Of a DNA stretch of 64,000 bases, positions 8,777 through 17,760 are shown in pieces (position 1 is the stretch's first letter; each line of letters begins with the position of its first letter). Where the stretch lies: NCBI RefSeq assembly GCF_025148785.1, contig NZ_CP102271.1:2225972-2289971 (forward strand). The letters are read 5' to 3'. The notes below the pieces were generated by a model that saw only the letters and a list, made by a program, of their open reading frames with translations, ran no database searches and had not been told where the DNA came from. The position numbers were made by a program, and so were the translations under genes. The DNA is from Catenibacterium mitsuokai. GTDB taxonomy: Bacteria > Bacillota_I > Bacilli_A > Erysipelotrichales > Coprobacillaceae.

Positions 8777-9541
8777 ATGAAAATATTAGCAAGTGATTTT
8801 GATAATACGTTATTTTTTAGTGATGGTGTACACAAGCAGGATGTAGAGGCAATTCGAACATTCCAGAAACAGGGAAATCTGTTTGGATTATGTACAGGAA
8901 GGCAGTTAGAAGGAATTAAATATCCTTTTAGAGGAAATAGAAACTATCCATTAACTGATATAGACTTTGATTTCTATATTACTTTAAGTGGTGGTGTGAT
9001 TTTTAATAAGAAATGTGAAGTCATTTTTGAGAAAGATATTCCTATGAGTATAGTAAGAGAAATCTCAGAAGCCGTTCCTGTTCATATGTCTATTGTATAT
9101 AAGGATGATATTTATATGTATCGTCCAGAAGGTGAGACATGGGGAACTACTATTGATTCTTTAGATGAATTATCTTTTAAAGATGCTGATGCATTCTCAT
9201 TTCATTTTCCTGAAGGGAATCTAGAAGAAGCGAAAAACGCTATGGATTATATTAATGAACACTATAGTGATACATGTGCGGCATTCCAGAACAAGAATCA
9301 TTTGGATGTATGTGGTGTAGGATGTTCTAAGGGAACAGGAATTAATCATATTGTAGATTATTTTAATATTAATGAGAATGATGTATATGGTATAGGAGAT
9401 TCATGGAATGATCTTCCTTTATTAGATAGTGTTAAACATGGTTATACATTTACTTATGCCCCAAATGAAGTTAAAAATAAAGCTGAAAAGGTTGTAGGAA
9501 GCGTATCCGAAGCCATCCAGGACATTTTAAAAGAGGATTAA
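8777..9541 (+). CDS. HAD-superfamily (Cof-type) phosphatase
   Basis: This is a 254-aa cytosolic phosphohydrolase of the Cof subfamily, which typically dephosphorylates sugar phosphates or other small phosphorylated metabolites. Motif I is DFDNT (residues 7-11, nucleophile Asp7 and acid/base Asp9). A CTGRQ segment marks motif II. Motif IV is GIGDSWNDLPLL near residues 212-223, which binds Mg2+. The cap domain lies between motifs II and III. The ATG at 8777 has the ribosome site GGAGAGAG. The gene stands alone, ends in its own terminator, and its substrate cannot be read from sequence. Confidence 0.9.
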   Translation: MKILASDFDNTLFFSDGVHKQDVEAIRTFQKQGNLFGLCTGRQLEGIKYPFRGNRNYPLTDIDFDFYITLSGGVIFNKKCEVIFEKDIPMSIVREISEAVPVHMSIVYKDDIYMYRPEGETWGTTIDSLDELSFKDADAFSFHFPEGNLEEAKNAMDYINEHYSDTCAAFQNKNHLDVCGVGCSKGTGINHIVDYFNINENDVYGIGDSWNDLPLLDSVKHGYTFTYAPNEVKNKAEKVVGSVSEAIQDILKED

Positions 9542-9554
9542 TTCCTCTTTTTTT
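9530..9554 (+). terminator. Rho-independent terminator of the HAD gene
   Basis: AAGAGGA and TCCTCTT pair around a TTAA loop and run into a T tract. The hairpin overlaps the HAD stop codon. Confidence 0.8.
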
Positions 9555-9615
9555 GTTTAATTTCTAAAAATTCCGATATTTATCGCATATAATACAAATT
9601 TCAACTTATATATAA

Positions 9616-9644
9616 TTGACAGTGTTATATGAATATGGTAAATT
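9616..9644 (+). promoter_or_regulatory. Probable promoter of homoserine dehydrogenase gene
   Basis: A perfect TTGACA (9616-9621) is followed after exactly 17 bases by TAAATT (9639-9644), 37 bases before the start codon. No attenuator or T-box structure was recognised between it and the gene. Confidence 0.6.
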
Positions 9645-9680
9645 TTATACAATTCTAATACTATCGGGGAGGAATTTTAA

Positions 9681-10835
9681 ATGATTATTGGTGTTATTGG
9701 TCTAGGAACTGTTGGTTTCGGAACTGTAGATATTCTTACAAAAGAAAAAGAAAGACTAGAAAAAACAATTGGGGAAGAAGTAGTCGTTAAGTACGGTTGT
9801 GCACTTGAGGATGTAAACCTTCCTGATGGTATTATTTATACACAAGATTATCATGAAGTTATCAATGATGAAGATGTAGATGTTGTTGTAGAACTTATTG
9901 GTGGTACAACTATCGCTAAGAAGATCATCTTAGATGCATTAAATAAGAAGAAACATGTAGTAACTGCAAATAAGGCTCTTATTGCCCATGATGCGAAAGA
10001 ACTCTTTACTGCTGCAAGAGAAAATGGTGTCAATCTTTATTATGAAGCAAGTGTAGGTGGAGGTATTCCAGTTGTTGTGCCTGCTAAGGAAGATCTAGTA
10101 GCAAACAATATTAATAAGATTGAAGGTATCTTAAATGGTACAACTAACTTTATTCTTACATTAATGGAAAGAGATAATCTTGATTTTGAGGAAGCATTAA
10201 AGATTGCTCAGAATCTTGGTTATGTAGAAGCCAATGCTGCACTAGATTTAGATGGTTATGATGCAGCACATAAAATCTATATTCTTACTATGAATGCTTT
10301 TGGTACATTCTTTGATTTTGATAAGATCAAATGTACTGGTATCCGTAATGTGACTAAGAAAGATATGGATTATGCAAAGAAGCTTGGTTATAGAATTAAG
10401 TTGATTGCGATGAGTAAAAAGCTAGAAAATGGTTTAGGTATTGATGTGTCTCCTACTCTCGTTCCAATGAGTGAAATTGTAGGTAATGTCATGGATGCTT
10501 ATAATGTAGTAGAAATTACATGTGATTATCTAGAAAATGTCTTATTCTATGGTAAGGGTGCAGGACGTTATGTCACTGCAAGTGCTGTAGTCGCTGATAT
10601 TATTAAGACAGCTAAGAAGGATGTATGGACACATGATTATGATTATACTGAAGACGTATATCCTATTACATCTTCTAAGTATTATGTAAGAAGTGAACAG
10701 CCACTCAATTTAAATTATGATGAATATTATTCATTTGGCGAAGATCATATTTATATTACTGATAAAGTAGAACTTAAAGATTTAGAAGACGCTTTAAAGG
10801 ATACTCCAGCAACATATTTCAAAGTAAGAAGCTAA
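9681..10835 (+). CDS. hom: Homoserine dehydrogenase
   Basis: The enzyme reduces aspartate semialdehyde to homoserine with NAD(P)H, the branch step to threonine and methionine. The 384-aa product starts with the Rossmann dinucleotide motif GVIGLGTVGFG (residues 3-13). It has VTANKALIA and the substrate-binding signature GILNGTTNFIL near residues 148-158. Catalytic-domain residues such as the KKDVWTHDY region follow. Many homoserine dehydrogenases have about 430 aa with a C-terminal ACT domain. Here the last 65 residues are short and not clearly ACT-like, so feedback control by threonine may be weaker or absent. It stands alone with its own promoter and terminator. Confidence 0.93.
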   Translation: MIIGVIGLGTVGFGTVDILTKEKERLEKTIGEEVVVKYGCALEDVNLPDGIIYTQDYHEVINDEDVDVVVELIGGTTIAKKIILDALNKKKHVVTANKALIAHDAKELFTAARENGVNLYYEASVGGGIPVVVPAKEDLVANNINKIEGILNGTTNFILTLMERDNLDFEEALKIAQNLGYVEANAALDLDGYDAAHKIYILTMNAFGTFFDFDKIKCTGIRNVTKKDMDYAKKLGYRIKLIAMSKKLENGLGIDVSPTLVPMSEIVGNVMDAYNVVEITCDYLENVLFYGKGAGRYVTASAVVADIIKTAKKDVWTHDYDYTEDVYPITSSKYYVRSEQPLNLNYDEYYSFGEDHIYITDKVELKDLEDALKDTPATYFKVRS

Positions 10836-10860
10836 AAGGTGGGATCAACCCACCTTTTTT
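10834..10860. terminator. Bidirectional terminator between hom and pgsA-like gene
   Basis: GGTGGG and CCCACC (10838-10843 and 10849-10854) form a stem flanked by AAAA on one side and TTTTTT on the other, so it can stop both converging genes. The hairpin includes the stop codon of the minus-strand gene. Confidence 0.85.
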
Positions 10861-11390
10861 AATATGTTGATATTCTCTTTGGCGTATAGATAGAATGATA
10901 GAAGAATAAGAAATGTAGAGATAATTGTAAGAACAATAGAAAGAGTATAAGAAATATTATAGAAAACAATATGCACAATAATCATGAAATCTAACATAAA
11001 TGTAGCAACTTTACCATGCCACACTGCCCCATGTACTTCCCCTGTTTTCTTGATAACAACCATACCTATACAAGCCATAAACAGTTCTTTAATAAGAATA
11101 CATATAAAAGGAATAACAAGCCATCTAAAGCGTGTCATAAGACATAGGAGTACCACTGCTTGGGTTGCTTTATCCGCCACAGGATCAAGTATTTTACCTA
11201 AATCACTCATCATATTAAATGTACGAGCTATATACCCATCTAACAAATCAGTCACACCTGATATAAGTAATAATATTCCTGTTAAGACATAATCCTTTTG
11301 GTTCATATACATATATACAATTACCGGCAACAGCAACAATCTAAACACAGATAATATATTAGGTATTGTGAAGATATTCTTATTTCTCAT
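10845..11390 (-). CDS. pgsA: CDP-alcohol phosphatidyltransferase (probable phosphatidylglycerophosphate synthase)
   Basis: This integral membrane enzyme transfers a phosphatidyl group from CDP-diacylglycerol, most likely to glycerol-3-phosphate, the first committed step to phosphatidylglycerol. The signature D-G-x2-A-R-x8-G-x3-D-x3-D is seen in DGYIARTFNMMSDLGKILD (about residues 48-66) followed by PVADK, giving the metal-binding aspartates. The 181 residues contain about five or six helices, the standard length of bacterial PgsA. The start MRNKNIFTIPNILSVFRLL is typical. Other CDP-alcohol transferases share the motif, so the exact acceptor is inferred. Confidence 0.88.
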   Translation of the reverse strand: MRNKNIFTIPNILSVFRLLLLPVIVYMYMNQKDYVLTGILLLISGVTDLLDGYIARTFNMMSDLGKILDPVADKATQAVVLLCLMTRFRWLVIPFICILIKELFMACIGMVVIKKTGEVHGAVWHGKVATFMLDFMIIVHIVFYNISYTLSIVLTIISTFLILLSFYLYAKENINILKKVG

Positions 11391-11445
11391 ACTATCACTT
11401 CCTTATTATTAATACTAAAGTGTATAGTGCGAATTATCAATATAA

Positions 11446-11468
11446 AAGAGGCAGTTGCCTGCCTCAAT
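11446..11468 (-). terminator. Terminator after the first oligopeptide-binding protein gene
   Basis: Read on the minus strand, GAGGCAG and CTGCCTC pair around GCAA-type loop bases and are followed by TTTTAT. Confidence 0.7.
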
Positions 11469-11473
11469 GTGTG

Positions 11474-13093
11474 TTATTTAAGTGTTACATATTTGAATAC
11501 GTATGGAGTACTTACTGTATTATGAACTAATCCCTTAACGTTCTTAGCCTGTAATGCAGCTGTACCAGTTTGAACAACTGGTATATTTGGCATATCATCC
11601 ATCATTACTTTTTCAGCTTCAAGTAATTCATTCCAACGTTTATTTACGTCAGTTTCATTCTGAGCCTGTTTTAATAATGAGTTGTACTGCGCATTTTCCC
11701 ATTTACCATAGTTGTTTGAGTTACTGCTTGCAAGAACGTTTAAGAAAGTAGTTGGATCAGCATAGTCTGGAGCCCAACGAGTGCAGGCAATCTGGAAGTT
11801 ACCACTTGCTTCTCTGTTATAGATTCTGTCTTTCTTAACAGTAGCTACCATGTTAACTTTTAAGCCCTTTAACTTAGTAAATGAACCCTGTAAGTATTCT
11901 GCGAAAGTATCCATTGGAGATTCATCAGTACCATATAATAAATCAACTGTGATTGTATCAGTACCTAATTCTTTCTTAGCAGCATCTAAGTATTCCTGTG
12001 CTTTCTTTACATCATAGTCTACATATTTACCAGATTCTTCACGGAAATCCTTACCTGAAGGACTCTTACATAACTGAGCTGGTACAAAACCAGTAGCTGG
12101 CTGTGAACCATCTTTTAAGATGTTATCACATAAATCTTTTCTATTGATTGCATAAGATAATGCATGTCTTAAGTTTTTGTTTGCAGTAGTATCTGCCTTG
12201 AAGTTACAGATTAAGTAAGCAAGATATCCTTCTCTGATAGCCTTGAAAGTATCTTCACCTTTATACTTATCTACTAATGTAGAATTGATTGTAGCGTAAT
12301 CAACTTTACCATTATCGAAGTTCTGAGCAGCAGTCTTAGGATCCTGTACTAAGTACATTTCTAAGTTCTTAGTCTTAACAGACTTTGCATCATAGTACTT
12401 ATCATTCTTAGTGAATGTAGCCTTGTTACCCTTGATCCACTTAGTCATCTTATAAGCACCATTACCTAAAATATATTCAGGCTTAGTTGCATAGTTCTTA
12501 CCACATTTTTCAACGAACTTCTGGTTCTGTGGGAAGTAACATGGGAATGACATTAAACCTACAAAATATGGAACATTCTTTTCAAGATCAACGACAACAG
12601 TCTTGTCATCAGTTGCTTTAATACCAAGTGTGTTTAACTGTTCATCAGTTGCAGCAGTACCTAAATTAATTAAAGAATCCGCATTCTTAATTGAAGCACC
12701 TTCGCTACCTAACATATAAGCGTAGTTACCTGCATTCTTGATGATTCTGTGCCATGAGTATACGAAATCCTGTGCAGTGACTTTATCACCGTTTGCCCAT
12801 TTAGCATCTCTTAAATGGAAAGTATAAGTTAATCCATTGTTGCTTACATCCCAGCTCTTAGCGATACCAGGGATTGTGTTACCCTTCACATCAACAGTTG
12901 TTAAACCGTCTGTGATTGCAGTGATTGCATTGAAAGACATTGCATCATCAACGACTGTGCTGTCCATACCAACGATATCTGTATCATTCGCAAATCTGAA
13001 TGTATCAGTATCTGTCTTAGAACCACAGCCAGCAAGCATACCTGCAGCAGTAGTTAATGCAAGCAATACCTTTACTGTTTTACCTGTTTTCAT
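11474..13093 (-). CDS. Oligopeptide ABC transporter substrate-binding lipoprotein (copy 1)
   Basis: An OppA-type (SBP family 5) solute-binding protein, anchored outside the membrane. It is 539 aa and starts with a lipoprotein signal peptide whose lipobox is LAGC (Cys23). The mature protein has the family block FRFANDTDIVGMDST, then YTFHLRDAKWANGDKVTAQD and YDAKSVKTKNLEMY-like segments. A neighbouring gene encodes a 539-aa paralog with the same signal peptide and long identical stretches. No permease or ATPase gene lies nearby, so both presumably feed a transporter encoded elsewhere. It has its own promoter and terminator. Confidence 0.93.
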   Translation of the reverse strand: MKTGKTVKVLLALTTAAGMLAGCGSKTDTDTFRFANDTDIVGMDSTVVDDAMSFNAITAITDGLTTVDVKGNTIPGIAKSWDVSNNGLTYTFHLRDAKWANGDKVTAQDFVYSWHRIIKNAGNYAYMLGSEGASIKNADSLINLGTAATDEQLNTLGIKATDDKTVVVDLEKNVPYFVGLMSFPCYFPQNQKFVEKCGKNYATKPEYILGNGAYKMTKWIKGNKATFTKNDKYYDAKSVKTKNLEMYLVQDPKTAAQNFDNGKVDYATINSTLVDKYKGEDTFKAIREGYLAYLICNFKADTTANKNLRHALSYAINRKDLCDNILKDGSQPATGFVPAQLCKSPSGKDFREESGKYVDYDVKKAQEYLDAAKKELGTDTITVDLLYGTDESPMDTFAEYLQGSFTKLKGLKVNMVATVKKDRIYNREASGNFQIACTRWAPDYADPTTFLNVLASSNSNNYGKWENAQYNSLLKQAQNETDVNKRWNELLEAEKVMMDDMPNIPVVQTGTAALQAKNVKGLVHNTVSTPYVFKYVTLK

Positions 13094-13136
13094 TAATTAT
13101 CCCTCCAAAATTTATTATTAATGTTAACAGTTGTGT

Positions 13137-13165
13137 AGTTTACGCTTTACATCAGATATAGTCAA
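13137..13165 (-). promoter_or_regulatory. Promoter of oligopeptide-binding protein copy 1
   Basis: On the minus strand TTGACT (13160-13165) and TAAACT (13137-13142) are 17 bases apart. The same pair of boxes with the same spacing occurs upstream of copy 2. Confidence 0.6.
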
Positions 13166-13252
13166 TCGTTTTGTACATTTTCTTTGTAAAAATATTAAAA
13201 TCTCATTACATTTTAGTGATATCAGAAATATTGTAAATGTTTAATCAAAACG

Positions 13253-13297
13253 AAAAAAAAAAAAAAAAAAAAGGAGACAGCATTTCTGCTATCTCCT
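13253..13297 (-). terminator. Terminator after copy 2, with a 20-base A/T tract
   Basis: On the minus strand GGAGATAGCA and TGCTGTCTCC form a long stem followed by an uninterrupted run of 20 T residues (20 A on the plus strand, 13253-13272). The homopolymer is unusually long for a terminator and could vary in length. Confidence 0.85.
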
Positions 13298-13327
13298 TGG
13301 CCACTCTGTTTTGACACAAAGTAGAGG

Positions 13328-14947
13328 TTATTTTAATTTAACATATTTGAAAGTATATGGAGTTCCTACTGGTACCACTACTAATCCTTTTACGTTCTTA
13401 GCCTTTAATGCTGCAGAACCTTTTTCGAATACTGGGATATAAGCCATATCTTCCATCATAACTTTTTCAGCCTGGATCATTAAATCCCAACGCTTAGTTA
13501 AATCTGATTCTTTCTGGATCTGTTCCATTAATGCATCAAACTTCGCATTAGCATATTTACCATAGTTGTTTGAGTTATCAGTTAAAGCTAAGTTTAAGTA
13601 AGTTGTTGGATCTGCATAGTCTGGTCCCCAACGAGTACATACTACCTGGAAGTTACCATGTGCTTCTCTGTTATAGATTCTGTCTTTCTTAACAGTTGCA
13701 ACCATGTTTACCTTTAAGCCTTTTAACTTAGTGAATGAACCCTGTAAGTATTCAGCCATAGTATCCATTGGAGATTCATCAGTACCATATAATAAATCAA
13801 TAGTGATTGTATCAGTACCTAATTCTTTCTTAGCTGCATCTAAATATTGCTGAGCTTTCTTCTGGTCATAGCTTACATATTTATCTGCATCATCACGGAA
13901 GTCTCTACCAGCTGGGCTAGTAGATAACTGAGATGGAACGAAACCAGTTGCAGCCATAGAACCATCTTTTAATACGTTTTCACATAAGTCTTTTCTGTTG
14001 ATTGCATAAGCTAAAGCTTCTCTTACGTTCTTGTTAGCAACAGTGTTGTTCTTGAAGTTTAACTGTAAGTAGAATAAGTACCCTTCATTGAAAGTAGTGA
14101 ATGTATCTTTATCTTTATACTTATCTACTAATGTAGAGTTGATTGTTGCATAGTCAACTTTGCCATTGTCAAAGTTCTGTGCAGCAGTCTTAGGATCCTG
14201 TACTAAGTACATTTCAAGATTCTTAGTTGCTACTGTTTTAGCATCATAGTACTTATCGTTCTTAGTGAATGTAGCTTTGTTTCCCTTAACCCACTTAGTC
14301 ATCTTATAAGCACCATTAGATAATGTGTATTCTGGCTTAGTACCATAGTTCTTACCACATTTTTCAACGAACTTTTCGTTCTGTGGGAAGTAGCATGGGA
14401 ATGCCATTAAGTCTGTGAAATATGGAACTTTGTTTTCAAGTTCTACTACTAAAGTCTTATCATCTTTAGCTGTAACACCAAGAGTAGCCATCTGTTCATC
14501 AGTTGCGTTAGCACCTAATTCCATAAGTGCATCTGCATTCTTAACTGAAGCACCTCCGTTACCTAACATATAAGCATAGTTACCAGCATCTTTGATGATC
14601 TTACGCCAAGAATAAACGAAATCATTTGCAGTAACCTTATCACCATTTGACCACTTTGCATCTCTTAAGTGGAATGTATAAGTCTTACCATCATCACTTA
14701 CATCCCAGCTCTTAGCAAGTGCAGGTGCAGTCTTACCTTTTTCGTTAACGGCTGTTAAACCATCTGTAATAGCATGAATTGCGTTGAATGACATACCATC
14801 ATCAACTACTGTAGAATCCATACCCTGGATATCTAATTCACTTGCAAATCTGAATGTATCAGTATCTGTCTTAGAACCACAGCCAGCTAACATTCCTGCA
14901 GCAGTGGCAGCGGTAAGCAATACTTTTACTGTTTTACCTGTTTTCAT
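13328..14947 (-). CDS. Oligopeptide ABC transporter substrate-binding lipoprotein (copy 2)
   Basis: Tandem paralog of the downstream 539-aa OppA-type lipoprotein. It has the same signal peptide start MKTGKTVKVLL, the lipobox LAGC at residues 20-23, and the same length. Long stretches are identical with copy 1, for example the DPKTAAQNFDNGKVDYATIN and LYGTDESPMDT regions, while the surroundings differ at many positions, including around residues 285-300 (FTTFNEGYLFYLQLNFK against FKAIREGYLAYLICNFK). This suggests different peptide preference after an old duplication. It has its own promoter and terminator, so the two genes are separate transcription units. Confidence 0.93.
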   Translation of the reverse strand: MKTGKTVKVLLTAATAAGMLAGCGSKTDTDTFRFASELDIQGMDSTVVDDGMSFNAIHAITDGLTAVNEKGKTAPALAKSWDVSDDGKTYTFHLRDAKWSNGDKVTANDFVYSWRKIIKDAGNYAYMLGNGGASVKNADALMELGANATDEQMATLGVTAKDDKTLVVELENKVPYFTDLMAFPCYFPQNEKFVEKCGKNYGTKPEYTLSNGAYKMTKWVKGNKATFTKNDKYYDAKTVATKNLEMYLVQDPKTAAQNFDNGKVDYATINSTLVDKYKDKDTFTTFNEGYLFYLQLNFKNNTVANKNVREALAYAINRKDLCENVLKDGSMAATGFVPSQLSTSPAGRDFRDDADKYVSYDQKKAQQYLDAAKKELGTDTITIDLLYGTDESPMDTMAEYLQGSFTKLKGLKVNMVATVKKDRIYNREAHGNFQVVCTRWGPDYADPTTYLNLALTDNSNNYGKYANAKFDALMEQIQKESDLTKRWDLMIQAEKVMMEDMAYIPVFEKGSAALKAKNVKGLVVVPVGTPYTFKYVKLK

Positions 14948-14989
14948 ATATTCTCCTCCTGTAGTATTTTGTTTTCTACTATGGTGATA

Positions 14990-15018
14990 AGTTTAGTCTA
15001 AAAATTGTATACTGTCAA
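14990..15018 (-). promoter_or_regulatory. Promoter of oligopeptide-binding protein copy 2
   Basis: On the minus strand a perfect TTGACA (15013-15018) lies 17 bases before TAAACT (14990-14995), 43 bases upstream of the start codon. The rest of the 282-base gap is AT-rich with no recognised element except the terminator at 15190. Confidence 0.65.
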
Positions 15019-15187
15019 CATAATTTCATACAAAATTTTGTATTTTAGTGACAAATCATATTTTTATTACTGTATTTACTAAATTCTAAACAAGTGTGTC
15101 TATTTTTTAGTAACTTTTTATTACTTTAATAATAGATTGTACTGATTTCTGTACAATATTTTAAATTGCAAAGGACGTATGTACAAA

Positions 15188-15222
15188 AAATGAACAATAC
15201 AATCCTGTATTGTTCACTTTTT
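15188..15222. terminator. Terminator after the unknown membrane protein gene
   Basis: TGAACAATACA (15191-15201) and TGTATTGTTCA (15206-15216) form an 11-bp perfect stem, with T-rich sequence on both strands. Confidence 0.8.
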
Positions 15223-15229
15223 GTGTTTT

Positions 15230-16216
15230 CTATTTTTTTAGCCTATTTTGATAGTCCTGCAGAGCATCTGTGGCATAGGATCTTGCATTAGATTCATTGA
15301 TCTGATTGTAGTATTTTGCCTTATTTGTGACCTTTGTAGAGAACTCTTTCTTATAAGTAGCAATGATACGATAGTCAAATAACTTATTATAATCACTGCT
15401 CATTGTGTCATAAGATTCTACAAGGGCATATTCATAAGCATGATATGTACTATGAAGCAATGCCTCTAGTAGAGTTGTAGAAGAAGCATGATCTAATTGA
15501 CTGATATCAAAAGTAATTTCTTTTGATTTATTATTATACTGACAATAGGCATGTGTTAAGTTACTTCCAGCCCCTACTTTGATTCTTGAAGATATACCGA
15601 GATAGTCTCTTTCGTTATTGCATATAGTTTGTAATGTATTGAGCTTCTCTTTACGTTCAAGTTTAGACCAGTTATGTAAATTTTTAAGTGATTTTTCATC
15701 ATATTTTCTCATATAGACATCTGTATTGTTTGTAATCTTAGTAGATGATTGAATGATAGAAGAACCAAATAAAGTAAAGCTTAATACAATGACAAGTGAT
15801 AAGAGAGAAGCCAAACCAATCACAAGCTGTGATTTTTCTAATAATGAGTTATAGTTTCTTCTTTTGACTTTAGATAAATATAAACCGATGTAAATAACAT
15901 TAAGTGTAATAAGTATTCCCCATACTAATCCAAGAGGTAGTGTAAGAAGTGGCATATATGCGATTGTAGTATAGATACCAAAAGGCATAAGCACATTAAG
16001 CGCTATACTTAAATAATTTCTTCTGTCATCTTTCTCAAAGTAAATGAGTCCAACGCTAAGTATTGCAAGTAAGAATAAAACAAGTTTGGATTGGAGTAAT
16101 GAGCAGCCTGGGATGACTTTGAATAAAAATAAACAGAATATAACAAGAGTAATGAAATATACTCCTACAGATCTTATGATGAATTGTTTAAGTGTTAATG
16201 TATTATGTTGTTTCAT
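15230..16216 (-). CDS. Unknown membrane protein with large C-terminal domain
   Basis: I do not recognise this 328-aa protein. It has about five hydrophobic helices in the first 170 residues (about 12-32, 39-57, 66-88, 92-111 and 131-155). A soluble, probably extracytoplasmic domain follows from about 170 to 328, with a Lys-rich stretch and many Asn and Tyr residues. A segment STTLLEALLHSTYHAYEYAL around residues 246-265 has an L-H-x3-H-A-Y pattern that faintly resembles a zinc-site helix but lacks the Glu of HExxH. The ATG at 16216 has a strong GGGAGGG ribosome site. It follows the MATE exporter gene but is separated by a terminator. Confidence 0.7.
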   Translation of the reverse strand: MKQHNTLTLKQFIIRSVGVYFITLVIFCLFLFKVIPGCSLLQSKLVLFLLAILSVGLIYFEKDDRRNYLSIALNVLMPFGIYTTIAYMPLLTLPLGLVWGILITLNVIYIGLYLSKVKRRNYNSLLEKSQLVIGLASLLSLVIVLSFTLFGSSIIQSSTKITNNTDVYMRKYDEKSLKNLHNWSKLERKEKLNTLQTICNNERDYLGISSRIKVGAGSNLTHAYCQYNNKSKEITFDISQLDHASSTTLLEALLHSTYHAYEYALVESYDTMSSDYNKLFDYRIIATYKKEFSTKVTNKAKYYNQINESNARSYATDALQDYQNRLKK

Positions 16217-16260
16217 GGGTTATCCCTCCCTTATTATTCATTTTAAAGGAAACTGTAACA

Positions 16261-16288
16261 AAAAGAAAGCCAGAGTTGATTCTGGCTT
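16261..16288 (-). terminator. Terminator after the MATE gene
   Basis: AAGCCAGA and TCTGGCTT (16267-16274 and 16281-16288) pair, followed on the minus strand by TCTTTTTG. It overlaps the MATE stop codon. Confidence 0.8.
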
Positions 16289-17624
16289 ACATAATAAGTT
16301 TCTTCTTTTTTACTACAAGATAAGCAATCACAATAGATGCTGAAGTCACAGCCCAGCTGACTGGATAAACGACTAATACTGACTGGAATGTCTGTATTCT
16401 TGCGAATACGATGAAAATCCAGGCCAATCTTAGAGCACAAGTGAAGACGATACAGAGAACTGTAGAAATCATTGGATTGCCTAGTCCTCTGAGTGCACCT
16501 GACATGATTTCTATTGTCATATTGAGCACTTCAAATGTGACTACAATAGAAATACGAACACAAGCTATTTTCACAATGGCAGGATCTGATGTAAAGATTC
16601 CTGCTAGAGCTGGTGAGAATGATACGAAGAGTGCACTGATAGCACCTGTAAAAAGTGCACCAAGTAACATACACCATCTAATAGACTGGATACATCTTTT
16701 GTAGTTCTTTGCGCCATAGTTTTGTGATGTAAAGGTAATAGCTGCCTGCGCAAATCCTGTAACTAAGAAATAAGAATACATTTCAAAGTTTAAGGCAACA
16801 GTAGAGGCTGCAACAATATCAGCACCTAAGCTATTAATAGCTGATTGAATGATGATATTAGAAATATTGAACAACATTCCCTGTATTGCAGCAGGAATAC
16901 CTATAATAAGTATTTCTTTTGTATAGACCCATTCCATCTTCATTCTATCTAGTCTGACCTGTAATGCCCCTTCTTCTTTATAAAGAATCCTAAACAACAA
17001 TAAAGAACTTGTCGCATCAGCAATCGTAGTGGCTAAGGCAACACCAGCGACATCTAACTTAAACAAGATGACAAATACTAAGTTCAATACAACATTGATC
17101 GTTCCTGAAATAATCAAACAATAGAGTGGTCTTTTGGTATCTCCACCTGCCCTTAGAATCGCAGATTCAAAGTTATAGATAGTTAAGAAGAACATTCCTA
17201 TGAAACAGACTCTTAAGTAGAGTACTGCAAGAGGTAGTACTTCTTTTGGTGTGGACATGAGTTCTAATAGTGGACGGGCAATGATTTCTCCAATAATAGA
17301 AACAATAAAACCAGTGATAACAGATAATACAAGCGCTGTATGAATGGCCTGATTGGCTCTATCTTCTCTTTGTGCTCCTAAAAAACGTGAAATAATAACA
17401 TTCGCTCCTACAGAGAATCCTACAAAGATAGTGATAAATAGATTAGTAATTGGTGCAGTACTCCCTACTGCTGCCAATGAATGACTTCCTGAAAACTGCC
17501 CTACAGTCGCTACATCACAGGAATTGAATAACTGCTGAATAATACTTGTAGCTGCTAAAGGTAATGCGAATGCAAGGATCTTATCCCATAATGATCCTTC
17601 TAATGGATTAATTCTTTTAGCCAT
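16287..17624 (-). CDS. MATE family multidrug/metabolite efflux transporter
   Basis: A 445-aa, twelve-helix secondary transporter that exports drugs or metabolites against an H+ or Na+ gradient. It begins MAKRINPLEGSLWDKILAFALPLAATSIIQQLFN, the usual start of Bacillota MATE proteins, and has the VGANVIISRFLGAQ segment and the internal two-fold repeat typical of the family (NPF-like start, then a second bundle after residue 230 beginning with ILIIGIPAAIQGML). The substrate cannot be predicted. Confidence 0.92.
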   Translation of the reverse strand: MAKRINPLEGSLWDKILAFALPLAATSIIQQLFNSCDVATVGQFSGSHSLAAVGSTAPITNLFITIFVGFSVGANVIISRFLGAQREDRANQAIHTALVLSVITGFIVSIIGEIIARPLLELMSTPKEVLPLAVLYLRVCFIGMFFLTIYNFESAILRAGGDTKRPLYCLIISGTINVVLNLVFVILFKLDVAGVALATTIADATSSLLLFRILYKEEGALQVRLDRMKMEWVYTKEILIIGIPAAIQGMLFNISNIIIQSAINSLGADIVAASTVALNFEMYSYFLVTGFAQAAITFTSQNYGAKNYKRCIQSIRWCMLLGALFTGAISALFVSFSPALAGIFTSDPAIVKIACVRISIVVTFEVLNMTIEIMSGALRGLGNPMISTVLCIVFTCALRLAWIFIVFARIQTFQSVLVVYPVSWAVTSASIVIAYLVVKKKKLIM

Positions 17625-17760
17625 AATTTCCCCCTTCTTGCCTATTCTATCTTTAAAGCACGCTTTAAGGTCAATACTATACTTATTTAAATTTTAGAAG
17701 GCATTTTTTCACAATTAGAAATCATTTTCCTATATAATTAATATGAAAGGAGGTTTCAGT

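Noticed and set aside
9542-9680. T-box or other riboswitch ahead of homoserine dehydrogenase
   Set aside because: Only 37 bases lie between the probable -10 box and the start codon, with no fitting stem structure.
15230-16216. Metalloprotease reading of the HSTYHAY segment in the 328-aa membrane protein
   Set aside because: The catalytic Glu of HExxH is missing and no third ligand motif is seen.
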